From the NCBI GenBank assembly GCA_007121555.1, contig SKKH01000202.1, positions 1 through 35,388 on the forward strand: 35,388 bases of DNA, given 5' to 3'. Within the stretch, counting starts at the first letter, position 1, and every line of letters starts with the position of its first letter. The notes under the pieces were generated by a model. It searched no databases. It was given only the letters and a program-made list of their open reading frames with translations, and was not told the origin of the DNA. This stretch comes from Gemmatimonadota bacterium (GTDB taxonomy: Bacteria > Gemmatimonadota > Gemmatimonadetes > Longimicrobiales > Gaopeijiaceae). A program made the translations under genes and the position numbers. Below, piece by piece: positions 9,401 to 16,264 of this stretch.

Positions 9401-9652
9401 CTGGTGCGTGACGGAGACCGCCTGGTCCAGGGAGTCGTGGATCGTCTGGTGGTGGCTCCCGATGTCTCCGGGAGTCCCCGAGCCTGGATCCTCGACTACA
9501 AGACGGACCGGACCCTGGACGGGATCGGGGAGCGCTATCGACCCCAGATCGAAGCCTACCGGAGGGCTGTGGCTCGGGAGGAGGGGGTGTCGGTCGAGGC
9601 GGTGCAGGCGGCCCTCGTGGTGCTCGAGGCCCGTCAGCTGGTGAGCCTCTGA
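6410..9652 (+). CDS. addA: AddA/RecB-like UvrD-type helicase-nuclease
   Basis: This 1080-residue protein has all superfamily 1A helicase motifs in order: Walker A ASAGAGKTY (K24), Walker B LLDEFQDT (D363, E364), VADPKQSIYGWRGG near 400, TVHQSKGLEF near 705 and LYVALTRAR near 784. A C-terminal PD-(D/E)XK nuclease follows, with HAWF near 930, D1011 in GVVDRLV and D1029/K1031 in LDYKTD. It is therefore the ATP-driven motor and second nuclease of an AddAB-type complex that unwinds and trims broken DNA ends. The ATG lies inside the end of the AddB-like gene (11-base overlap), implying translational coupling and 1:1 synthesis. Its length is slightly below that of typical AddA. It converges with sfsA, the stops being ten bases apart. 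Confidence 0.92.
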   Translation: MAAEPLRRMPPPRELVVASAGAGKTYRLSSRIIELLASGAAPEEIFASTFTRKAAGEILERVLLRLAVGGSEEKGMADPELTRLECLHLLEILVRRLHAVNVGTLDSFFQRMARAFQMELGLPPGWTLSDGPAEEGLQAEAVARLLDRVDEGALVELLRLLQGGEARRGVHQLLMDEVAELHDLHRELDPGVADPWGFDFPADPSPSPGRDEFTALAGAIREIPVPLTRKGEPKKNWVKAREKAADELAGGRLEDFVSGGLAGKVLAGDPTYYREEIPDPLLSRIEDGVELVRRALRPRLQARTQALGRLLGRYAQGVEELRRERGRYRFDDVTRALASSVTGGLGTELHYRLDARVRHILLDEFQDTSLAQWWALRPLVAEILSGYEDERGVVIVADPKQSIYGWRGGEPRILEAIQEDFTLPLESLHRSWRSSPVVLDFVNTVFGALDRSSVIDEELAGARDRWLESFTPHEAQWEALPGHVRVEVGPAGDNPRSSVQPRLLAAAAERVAELHRSCPDASIGVLTRSNRVVSRLIAELRRLGIQASEEGGVPVGDSPAVLSLLALLQLVDHPGDTVARYQMAMTPVNRIAREILVDEGGPDPDGEGFPWRSPHAAEAVGRRLRERFIVEGYGPVVAGWIRGLVEDADPAAPVSPRDRRRLRQLSELAYQWDEAGGGLRSGEFVRWVREERVQEPSAALVRVMTVHQSKGLEFDVVVLPDLDHSLLPRGGDPVLPFRPRPDAPVSRVFPGVRRELLPLFPELTEASLQSREAGFRDGLSGLYVALTRARFALELMIRPDGKSASTSSTPARIVREALGKEERIEPGELLFERGSREWWEDPQAPERFRRREAPPASSSKEVPTGDVPTGGHPTPEPDLPLFRAATDRRRLLPRRSPSELEGGGRLRLEHLLHQGAAEARLRGSLVHAWFEAVGWIEDGEPSNEELRTIAGRVAPEIRDLEGWIGRFREWLRDPRLRPALSRESYPPGARLHRERPFLVRDGDRLVQGVVDRLVVAPDVSGSPRAWILDYKTDRTLDGIGERYRPQIEAYRRAVAREEGVSVEAVQAALVVLEARQLVSL

Positions 9653-9662
9653 GCCTGGATCC

Positions 9663-10469
9663 TCAACCCGGGCCGGCCGGGATCGGTTCGCCCAGCTCCA
9701 CCCCCTCCAGGGAGACCCGACAGCGGCGGCCCAGGATCCGGACTCCGGCCGCCTTTGCCCGCTGAAGCTCGGATGCGAAATGGGGATCGATGGAAGCCGC
9801 GGCCCGGATCTCCGAGGCATCGTCCCTCTGAAGGACGAAGAGGATCACGGTGGCCCAGCCCTCTTCGCGGGTGAGCTGGGTGAGTTCACGGACGTGGCGT
9901 GCTCCCCTGGTGGTGACCGCGTCGGGAAAGAGTCCGACCCCTCCTTCCACCAGGGTGACGCTCTTGACCTCGAGGAGGAGTCGGGAGGGTCGGGAGCGGC
10001 CCGGGGACTGTGCGAGCTCCCGGACCCCACGCCCTCTTGCCTCCGGATCACCTCCAGGGTCCCGCTCCAGGAGGAAATCGAAGCGGCTCGCCCCCACCGT
10101 CACCTCTCTGCGGGCCAGCGCCCAGCCCTCCAGCTCGTCCAGCGCCGCGGCCTCGAGGGCGCGCTCCACCAGGCGGTTCGGGAGGGTGGTGTCCAGGGAT
10201 ACGACTCCCGGTCCGTCGGGACGTCGACAGAGGCGAAGGGTCCACCTCGTCTTCCGCTCCGGGTTCCGGGCGGGTTCGAGCCAGAGGAGCGCCTCCGGGA
10301 GAAGGAGCTCCCGGAGGCGTCCAGGGTCGGGAAGGTGGGCGGAGACCACCTGGCCCCCGTCCTCCCCGCCCTCCAGCGTGGCGCGGACCACGAAGCGGTT
10401 CGGCCGCTCCACGAAGCGGGCGGGTCGCAGATCCGGCGGAAAGGGGAGGCGGATCCGGTCGGGGGACAC
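9663..10469 (-). CDS. sfsA: SfsA-family DNA/RNA nuclease
   Basis: The protein of 268 residues matches SfsA throughout: RFVERPNRFVV (18-28), HLPDPGRLRELL (45-56), ERKTRWTL, VSLDTTLPNRLV (90-101), SRFDFLL (128-134), LLEVKSVTLVEGGVGLFPDA (165-184) and TRGARHVREL. D131, E167 and K169 fit the nuclease-type D...ExK arrangement. SfsA was first described as a sugar-fermentation stimulation protein in E. coli; later work assigns it nucleic-acid binding and cleavage. It is longer than the usual 230-odd residues because of an insertion at about 136-163. The start is GTG with only a weak AGGG upstream, but no alternative start precedes the conserved RFVERPNR motif. Confidence 0.93.
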   Translation of the reverse strand: MSPDRIRLPFPPDLRPARFVERPNRFVVRATLEGGEDGGQVVSAHLPDPGRLRELLLPEALLWLEPARNPERKTRWTLRLCRRPDGPGVVSLDTTLPNRLVERALEAAALDELEGWALARREVTVGASRFDFLLERDPGGDPEARGRGVRELAQSPGRSRPSRLLLEVKSVTLVEGGVGLFPDAVTTRGARHVRELTQLTREEGWATVILFVLQRDDASEIRAAASIDPHFASELQRAKAAGVRILGRRCRVSLEGVELGEPIPAGPG

Positions 10470-10592
10470 CCTACCCCCGCCCGGATCCGCTCGTAGTGGG
10501 ACGAATCGCCCCGGACCGAGGGCCCCGCTCCGGGGTCGGATGTCCTATCCCCGCGATCCGGCGGCTCCCTGTCCTGACTCCGCCCCTGAGCT

Positions 10593-12185
10593 CTATCGGC
10601 CGGCTCCCGTGAGCTCCCGCACTTCGGCCAGCCCCGCCGCGTCCCACTCCGGCCGGGCGTCGGCGTTGGCGATCTCGAGGACCGAGAGGGTCAGGAGTCG
10701 AGCGATCCGGGCCGCCTTGTCCGGGTCGATGAAGTCGACGGTGTCACAAGGCCGGTGATAGCACTCGTGCACCCCGGTGAAGAAGAAGAGAGACGGGACC
10801 TCCATCCGCATGAAGTGATACTGGTCGGACCGGTAGAAGAACCGCTGCTCGGGCCAGAGGTCGTCCGAGGTCACGAGGCCCAGCTCGGGATTGGCCTCGT
10901 TGATCCGATCCACCAGAGGCCCGAGTGAGGAGTAGTCCTTTCCGATCACCACGAGGGTATCCCGGTGGGTGTCGCTCCCAATCATGTCCGCGTTGATGTT
11001 GGCCACCATCTGCGACACGGGCATCGGGGGATTCTCTACGAACCACTCCGCCCCCAGGAGTCCCTTCTCCTCGCCGCTCACATGGGTGAAGACCACCGAA
11101 CGACGAGGGGCCTCGGGCATGGCGCTGATGGCCCGGGCCGTCTCCAGGAGGGCCGCCGTCCCTGAGGCGTTGTCATCGGCTCCGTTGTAGATGCTGTCAC
11201 CGTTTACCGGGGTCCCTACCCCCACGTGGTCGAAGTGGGCGCTGAGGACCACATACTCGTCGCGGAGCTGAGGGTCCGATCCGGGAATCATGGCGACCAC
11301 GTTGGGGGGACGGGCATCGTCGTGGATCCGGATCGGGAAGTCCGCCTCGAGGCGGCTCTCGAGCTCCTCCATCTCGCCGTGGTCCAGCGCGACGATGTCG
11401 GTGGGGAGGCGGGAGTCGATCTCCCCGGCGGTGTCCCGGTTCAGGAAGATCTGAGGCCCGGGGGTCTCCTCTCCCATCAGGCGGGTGGGGCTGCTCATCG
11501 CCTCGGTGATCTGGGTCATGGCCTGGGGGGAGAGGTCGGCCCCCAGGAGGTGGACGGTGGCCAGCGCTCCGGCGCTCTCGGCGAACTGATGCTGGCGGAG
11601 GGCCAGGGCCTGGGCCTGGCGGCTCCACTCGCCCTCCACGGGCAGGCAGAAGACGGCGATCTTGCCGGTGAGGGATCCCTCCTCGGGGATCTCATTGCAT
11701 CCCCCGACCATCACCAGGGGGCCCTCCACCGATCCGTCGGTGCCCCCCCGGAGGGCCACGTCCTCGCCCACGACCAGGGAGCGCTGGCCTCCCGGGCCCG
11801 AGAGGACCAGGGAGGCGACCTCGAGGTCCGGTCCCATGAGCCGGTACGGCCACCGCTGATAGAAGGAGCCGTCGTTTCCGGGCTCCAGGCCCATCCGACG
11901 ATGTTCGCTCACCAGGTAGGCCGCCGCGGCTTCCAGGCCTGGGCTCGGCGTATCCCGGCCCATGAGGGCGTCGCTGGCCAGGAAGTAGATCCGGTTGTGC
12001 ATGGCCTCGGCCGTGATGATGGCCGAGGGATCCTCCGTGGTCTGCGGACCTGTCGGATCGGCGGCCTCCGGAGCCGCCAAAGTTACGGCGAGGGCCGACG
12101 CGGCCGGGGTCCACTGGGTGCCCAGCCCGATGCCCAGGGCCAGCAGCGCCAAAGTGAGAGTCACGACTCCAAGACGAACCTTCAT
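10593..12185 (-). CDS. Secreted M28-family zinc aminopeptidase with PA-like insert
   Basis: The 530-residue protein starts with a basic and hydrophobic export signal (about residues 1-35). The M28 two-zinc site is complete: H317 in SAHFDH, bridging D337 in NGADDNASG, catalytic E372 and ligand E373 in SGEEKG, D400 in NADMIG and H477 in CYHRPCDTVD. Residues about 130-280 between signal and catalytic core resemble a protease-associated insert. It should remove N-terminal amino acids from peptides outside the cytoplasm. The ATG at 12185 is preferred because GAGGAG stands seven bases upstream and the signal peptide starts there; an in-frame upstream extension has no such support. It lies 70 bases downstream of the photolyase fusion on the same strand and may share its transcript. 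Confidence 0.9.
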   Translation of the reverse strand: MKVRLGVVTLTLALLALGIGLGTQWTPAASALAVTLAAPEAADPTGPQTTEDPSAIITAEAMHNRIYFLASDALMGRDTPSPGLEAAAAYLVSEHRRMGLEPGNDGSFYQRWPYRLMGPDLEVASLVLSGPGGQRSLVVGEDVALRGGTDGSVEGPLVMVGGCNEIPEEGSLTGKIAVFCLPVEGEWSRQAQALALRQHQFAESAGALATVHLLGADLSPQAMTQITEAMSSPTRLMGEETPGPQIFLNRDTAGEIDSRLPTDIVALDHGEMEELESRLEADFPIRIHDDARPPNVVAMIPGSDPQLRDEYVVLSAHFDHVGVGTPVNGDSIYNGADDNASGTAALLETARAISAMPEAPRRSVVFTHVSGEEKGLLGAEWFVENPPMPVSQMVANINADMIGSDTHRDTLVVIGKDYSSLGPLVDRINEANPELGLVTSDDLWPEQRFFYRSDQYHFMRMEVPSLFFFTGVHECYHRPCDTVDFIDPDKAARIARLLTLSVLEIANADARPEWDAAGLAEVRELTGAGR

Positions 12186-12255
12186 ATCCGAACTCCTCAT
12201 ATGGTTGGGGGCCCGAGAGAGCTCAGGGCAACTCCCGGTCACCGGGATCCTACGT

Positions 12256-14868
12256 TCATTCGTCGAATAAGTTGCTCTGAACGGATTCTCCATTTCCAGC
12301 ACCGGCTCCCCGAGCGCGTTGCAAAGGGCTCGCGGGCGGGGTGCCCAGGATGCGACCTGCAAGGGACGTTCCACTCAGGAAGGCCCCTTCGACGCGGGGG
12401 CCACCCCAGCCGTCGCCGGCCACGCCCAGCCCCAGATCGGGATCCCAGAGGCAGGGTTCCTCCGCCGCCTCGGGCAGGGCGTACCTCCAGCGATGAGCTC
12501 GGGCGGCCTCCGGTCGAGGTGACGCCCCCGGGGCCAGGCCGGAGAGGAGGCCGGCGAAGCTCCGGCTCAGCTCGTGAGCCACCTCCTCCTCCGACGACTC
12601 CAGGTTGACGCGGGACCATTCGGGTCCCCCATGGAGGATCCACCGGGAGCCGGGTCCCCATCCGTCTCCGTCCTCGGGATCGCCTGGCGCTCTGTTGGGG
12701 CCCCCGGGCCACCGACTCCGGTCCCTGGCGATCCAGGAAAGGGGGTCACCGGGGAGGAAGGCCCCGTCGAAGGGCACCTCGGAGTCCCCTTCCACCGGCA
12801 CGATCACGGCCCAGCAGGGCGCAACGGAGACGGCTCGGGCCTGGCGGGCCAGGCTGGGCGCAAGGCCGGACAGGAGTGCCGCGGTCTGTGGAGCGGGCGG
12901 GGTGAGGCAGACCGCGTCGAAGGGACCTTCCTCCCGCAGTTGACCCGGCGTCCCTCGGCCTTCGGGGCCCACCCGGAGGAACCATCGACCCTCGTCGCGC
13001 ACCAGTTCATGGACCCGCACCCCCTGGAGGACATTCAGATCGGTGGCAAGGTGGGCGGGCAGGCGGGCCATGGGGCCCGACGCGACCAGCCTTCGGGAGG
13101 GGGTCGCCGGCTCGAGGTGCCACCCGTGGCCCCCTTCATGGAGAGAGAGACGGACGAGCCTCCCGTGCCATTCCTGGAGGATCCCCTCCTGGAGCCAGGA
13201 CACGCACCATCGCTCGAATCGGGGATCCCGGGCCGTGAAGAACTGAGTCCCGTGATTCGCCTCCCATCCCTCCCGAGAGCTCCGTGTGGCCATCCGTCCT
13301 CCGGGGCGACGACCCTTGTCGAAGATCCGAACCTCGAGGCCGTGATCCGTGAGCGAGCGGGCCAGGGCGAGGCCGGCGATGCCCGAGCCCACCACCGCCA
13401 CCCTGGGGGGGTGGGGCAGGGCAGGGCGTCCGGTTCGCCGGTGATAGCGATCCACATCGAGTCGCCGGGCATGGCGTTCGGTGCTGCGGCCGCGCACCCG
13501 GCCCAGGATGGGGCGAGGAGGGTCGAAGGGCCGGTCGAACCCGCCCAGGCACCAGAGGATCCCGCCCCGGGAGTTGGGGTCACGGCCATCCAGCGCATAC
13601 CGGTCGTTGAGTTCCAGGAGACGCGCGAGGGCCTCCGCGGGACCCGGGGTCCACTGGATCACCGACTTGCCCCACGTCATCCGGACGTTGTTGTGGAGCT
13701 CTCCGTGGATGAGAAGGGATCGCTGGGCGGCATCCCAGAGGCCGTCGCCCGTTCGGGCCCGCTCCAGGGCCTCGGTGGAGAGGAGGGCCGGGCGGGGATC
13801 GGCGGCGTGCTCCCGGAGGGTGGCCTCGGCCCACCCGGGGAGGGCGTCGAGTCCGTCGGGGTCGGGGTGGTGGAAGCAGAAGGCGTGGGCCAGCTCCCGC
13901 CAGATCAGGAGTTCATCCAGAAACTTCCCGGCGCCCTCGCCCCCCGTCTCCGCGGCCTCCCTCGCGATGCGGAAGGGCGAGACGTGACCGTAGTGGAGGT
14001 AGGGAGAGAGCCGACTCACTCCATGTCGGAGCGGGTCGTTCCTCCGGCGATGGTACGAGGCGAGGCCCTGATTCCGAAACTTGTCCCAGCGGGCGTAGCC
14101 GGCCGAACTTCCTCCGGGACTACCAGGAACGGGTCCGACCCCGTGATCGATCCGGCACGATGCGACGAGGTCGGGGACTTGAGCGTGGGTCCAATCCACC
14201 GGTTCGAAGGGCAGGGAGGGGGGCAGCCAGGGGACGGCGTCAGGGGAACGGCCCTCTTCCGCGTCCTCCACCCCGGACCAGGGCCTGCCCACCCGGTCCC
14301 TGCGGAGATCAGCGGTGGCTCGGCGAAACCGGAAGGCCCGGTCCGTATCCTTCCGTCGGGTCAGGGGAAGGGGCACGATGCACGCGGCGTCCACGCGCCA
14401 GACAGGGGTCGACCCCGCTCCGGCGAGGGTTCGGGTCCAGCGCCGAAGGAAGGGCACGGGCATCTCCTCCGTCACCACGACGGCGGCGTCCCCGGTCAAG
14501 GTTTGCAGGTGAGGGCCGCGGTGTCCGGGCCGTTCCAGGTGGAAGGCATGCCCGATGCCCCGCTCTCCCAGCTCCCGGGCCACCTCCCTGGCTCCCTGCA
14601 GAATGAAGGTGTGGTGCCGGTCCGAGGCGTAGGGGTAGCGCTCCGAGAGGGCGTGGTAGACGAACACGGGGAGCGCCAGTCGGCGTCCCAGGCGCAGGGC
14701 TGTATCGAGGGCCGGATTCTCATGGGCTCGGACCGAAGTTCGCATCCAATACATGACGAACTCGCCTCCGGGCCGGGGGGCGCCGGCCGACCCGGGAACG
14801 ATCCGTTCGGAGAGGTGGATGGGAAGGTCCCCATGGAAGGATTGGGAGGCTGGAGATCGGGAGGGCAC
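12256..14868 (-). CDS. Fusion: class II DNA photolyase + renalase-like FAD oxidoreductase
   Basis: One uninterrupted frame of 870 residues encodes two flavoproteins. Residues 1 to about 480 are a class II cyclobutane-dimer photolyase: YWMRTSVRAHENPAL near the start, SPYLHYGHVSPFRIA (288-302), FLDELLIWRELA (316-327), HNNVRMTWGK (392-401), NDRYALDGRDPNS (421-433) and GILWCLGGFDRP. Residues about 488-870 are a renalase-like FAD-dependent amine-oxidase-fold protein: RVAVVGSGIAGLALA with the dinucleotide motif GSGIAG (494-499), GGRMATR, NHGTQFFTA, and the terminal VAGDGWGGPRVEGAFLSG. The photolyase reverses UV pyrimidine dimers using light and FADH2. The second domain may recycle reduced flavin or oxidise a nicotinamide derivative. 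The start is GTG with a weak AGAAGAG upstream. A linker of under ten residues separates the two parts. Confidence 0.88.
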   Translation of the reverse strand: MPSRSPASQSFHGDLPIHLSERIVPGSAGAPRPGGEFVMYWMRTSVRAHENPALDTALRLGRRLALPVFVYHALSERYPYASDRHHTFILQGAREVARELGERGIGHAFHLERPGHRGPHLQTLTGDAAVVVTEEMPVPFLRRWTRTLAGAGSTPVWRVDAACIVPLPLTRRKDTDRAFRFRRATADLRRDRVGRPWSGVEDAEEGRSPDAVPWLPPSLPFEPVDWTHAQVPDLVASCRIDHGVGPVPGSPGGSSAGYARWDKFRNQGLASYHRRRNDPLRHGVSRLSPYLHYGHVSPFRIAREAAETGGEGAGKFLDELLIWRELAHAFCFHHPDPDGLDALPGWAEATLREHAADPRPALLSTEALERARTGDGLWDAAQRSLLIHGELHNNVRMTWGKSVIQWTPGPAEALARLLELNDRYALDGRDPNSRGGILWCLGGFDRPFDPPRPILGRVRGRSTERHARRLDVDRYHRRTGRPALPHPPRVAVVGSGIAGLALARSLTDHGLEVRIFDKGRRPGGRMATRSSREGWEANHGTQFFTARDPRFERWCVSWLQEGILQEWHGRLVRLSLHEGGHGWHLEPATPSRRLVASGPMARLPAHLATDLNVLQGVRVHELVRDEGRWFLRVGPEGRGTPGQLREEGPFDAVCLTPPAPQTAALLSGLAPSLARQARAVSVAPCWAVIVPVEGDSEVPFDGAFLPGDPLSWIARDRSRWPGGPNRAPGDPEDGDGWGPGSRWILHGGPEWSRVNLESSEEEVAHELSRSFAGLLSGLAPGASPRPEAARAHRWRYALPEAAEEPCLWDPDLGLGVAGDGWGGPRVEGAFLSGTSLAGRILGTPPASPLQRARGAGAGNGESVQSNLFDE

Positions 14869-15060
14869 GTGGGGCTCTTCTGGAAGAGGAATGGAGATGG
14901 GATCGACGCCGATCGAGCGCGGTGTGGAAGGCCTCCGTCGACGGAGGGATGGGACCGATGTTGCAGTTCAACCAACTCTTTCAAACGTCGGACCTTTCGC
15001 TGGCGCTTGGGGTCGCAAACACATACCATCAACCCGTTGAACAAGGTTCAGTTCGCAGAC

Positions 15061-15264
15061 ATGACTTCTTCGTTCGAGATCGCCCTCGAGGGCATGAGTT
15101 GCCAGCACTGCGTGAGCCGCGTGAGGGAGACGCTGGAAGCGCTCGAGGGGATCGAGGTTCAGGATGTACGGATCGGGGCCGCCACCGTGCGGATGGACTC
15201 CGAGCGGATCACCCTGGATGAGGTGGAAGATGCGTTGAGAACGGTCGGTTACGAGCCGGTTTGA
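15061..15264 (+). CDS. CopZ-like heavy-metal-associated domain protein
   Basis: This 67-residue protein is a single HMA domain of beta-alpha-beta-beta-alpha-beta type. It carries the metal-binding loop GMSCQHC (C14 and C17), then VSRVRETLEALEGIE and the closing TVGYEPV. Such proteins shuttle Cu(I) or similar soft metals in the cytoplasm to a P-type ATPase or regulator. No ATPase or CsoR-type repressor is seen within this window, so its partner is elsewhere. It is divergent from the photolyase fusion (192-base gap), and the plug-only protein follows 54 bases after the stop. The ribosome site is weak (AAGG well upstream). Confidence 0.9.
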   Translation: MTSSFEIALEGMSCQHCVSRVRETLEALEGIEVQDVRIGAATVRMDSERITLDEVEDALRTVGYEPV

Positions 15265-15317
15265 TCCACCCCCGGCCGTGGGGAGGCTTCGGGTCAGGCC
15301 AGGATGCAGGAGGAGGA

Positions 15318-16160
15318 ATGAAGATCCGCTGGATCGAGGGGGCAATTCTGGCCCTTTTCGTCTCCGCACTGGCCCCGGGCCTCATGGCTCAGGAGAGGTC
15401 GGAGGACGAGCCCGAGGGCATCCGTATTACCGGTACCGTGGTCGACATGAGCAGCGGCGCCATCGTTCCCGCCGCCTCCCTCGAGCTCGTCCCCGCGGAC
15501 GGTTGGGATGCTTCTCACCAGGCCCTGACTGACGAGGACGGCCGATTCGAGTTCCTGGACGTTCCTCCGGGCATGTTCCAGCTCGAGCTGCAGGCGCTGG
15601 GATACCATGAGATGGCCGAAGAAATCGAGGTGGGGGAGCGCGGGCCGGTGGACCTCCGGATCGAGATCGTTCCCCAGGCCCTGGAACTCGAACCCGTCGT
15701 GGTGACGGTGACCAGGCGAGGGTATCTGGAGCGAGCCGGGTTCTACAACCGACGCCAGCGGGGTGTGGGCACCCACCTCACCCGCGACCAGTTCGTGCAG
15801 CGGGCCAGCTTTCAGGTCTCCGACGTGTTCCGGACCATCCCCGGAGCTCGGGTGACCGAGCGTCCCGGCCTGGGGCGCACCGCCGATGTGAGTTTTCGAG
15901 GCGGATGCCGCCCCGATGTGTTCATCGACGGGATCCAGACCGTGCCGGGGACCTCCGTCGACGAGGTCCTGGCGGTCCAGGACGTGGAGGCCATCGAGGT
16001 CTATCGGGGAGCCACCGTGCCGGTGGAATTCTCGAGGGGAACCTGCGGTGCCGTGGTCGTGTGGACCCGTGAGCCGGGGCAGGGCACCCAGCCGTTCAGC
16101 TGGCGCCGACTCCTGGCGGGTGCGGGCTTCGTCGCCGGCGCCCTTTTGCTGACTCGCTGA
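15318..16160 (+). CDS. Plug-only TonB-like protein with carboxypeptidase-regulatory domain
   Basis: The protein of 280 residues has a signal peptide cleaved near LMAQ-ER (25-26) and a carboxypeptidase-D regulatory-like beta-sandwich (about 35-120: RITGTVVDMSSGAIVPAASL, DEDGRFEFLDVPPG). A TonB-receptor plug-like domain follows (about 128-250: VVVTVTRRG, GFYNRRQRGVGTHLT, VSDVFRTIPGARV, DVFIDGIQTVPG, VEAIEVYRGATVPVEF). There is no beta-barrel; instead a short hydrophobic segment ends the chain (LLAGAGFVAGALLLTR). C197 and C243 could pair. Related short plug proteins are frequent in Gemmatimonadota genomes, but their function is unknown; binding of a ligand or partner at the envelope is my inference. 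The strong GGAGGAGGA just before ATG 15318 decides the start against an upstream extension. Confidence 0.8.
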   Translation: MKIRWIEGAILALFVSALAPGLMAQERSEDEPEGIRITGTVVDMSSGAIVPAASLELVPADGWDASHQALTDEDGRFEFLDVPPGMFQLELQALGYHEMAEEIEVGERGPVDLRIEIVPQALELEPVVVTVTRRGYLERAGFYNRRQRGVGTHLTRDQFVQRASFQVSDVFRTIPGARVTERPGLGRTADVSFRGGCRPDVFIDGIQTVPGTSVDEVLAVQDVEAIEVYRGATVPVEFSRGTCGAVVVWTREPGQGTQPFSWRRLLAGAGFVAGALLLTR

Positions 16161-16264
16161 CCCCTCCCGGCAGGGGAGATGGGTCCCGAAGAGCGGGGAT
16201 CTGTCCCCCCCGTTCCTTTGCTGCGCTTCTTGCCCGGATCCCCTCCCGCCCCTTACTTGCCTCC

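Noticed and set aside
4980-9820. Long minus-strand open frames opposite the AddB/AddA genes
   Set aside because: They lack motifs, run through strongly conserved plus-strand catalytic regions and show the Gly/Pro/Arg bias of shadow frames.
12574-15264. An 896-codon plus-strand open frame opposite the photolyase fusion
   Set aside because: It is an antisense shadow of the GC-rich fusion gene: low-complexity Gly/Pro/Arg sequence with no motif until the last 67 codons, which are the real CopZ-like gene starting at 15061.
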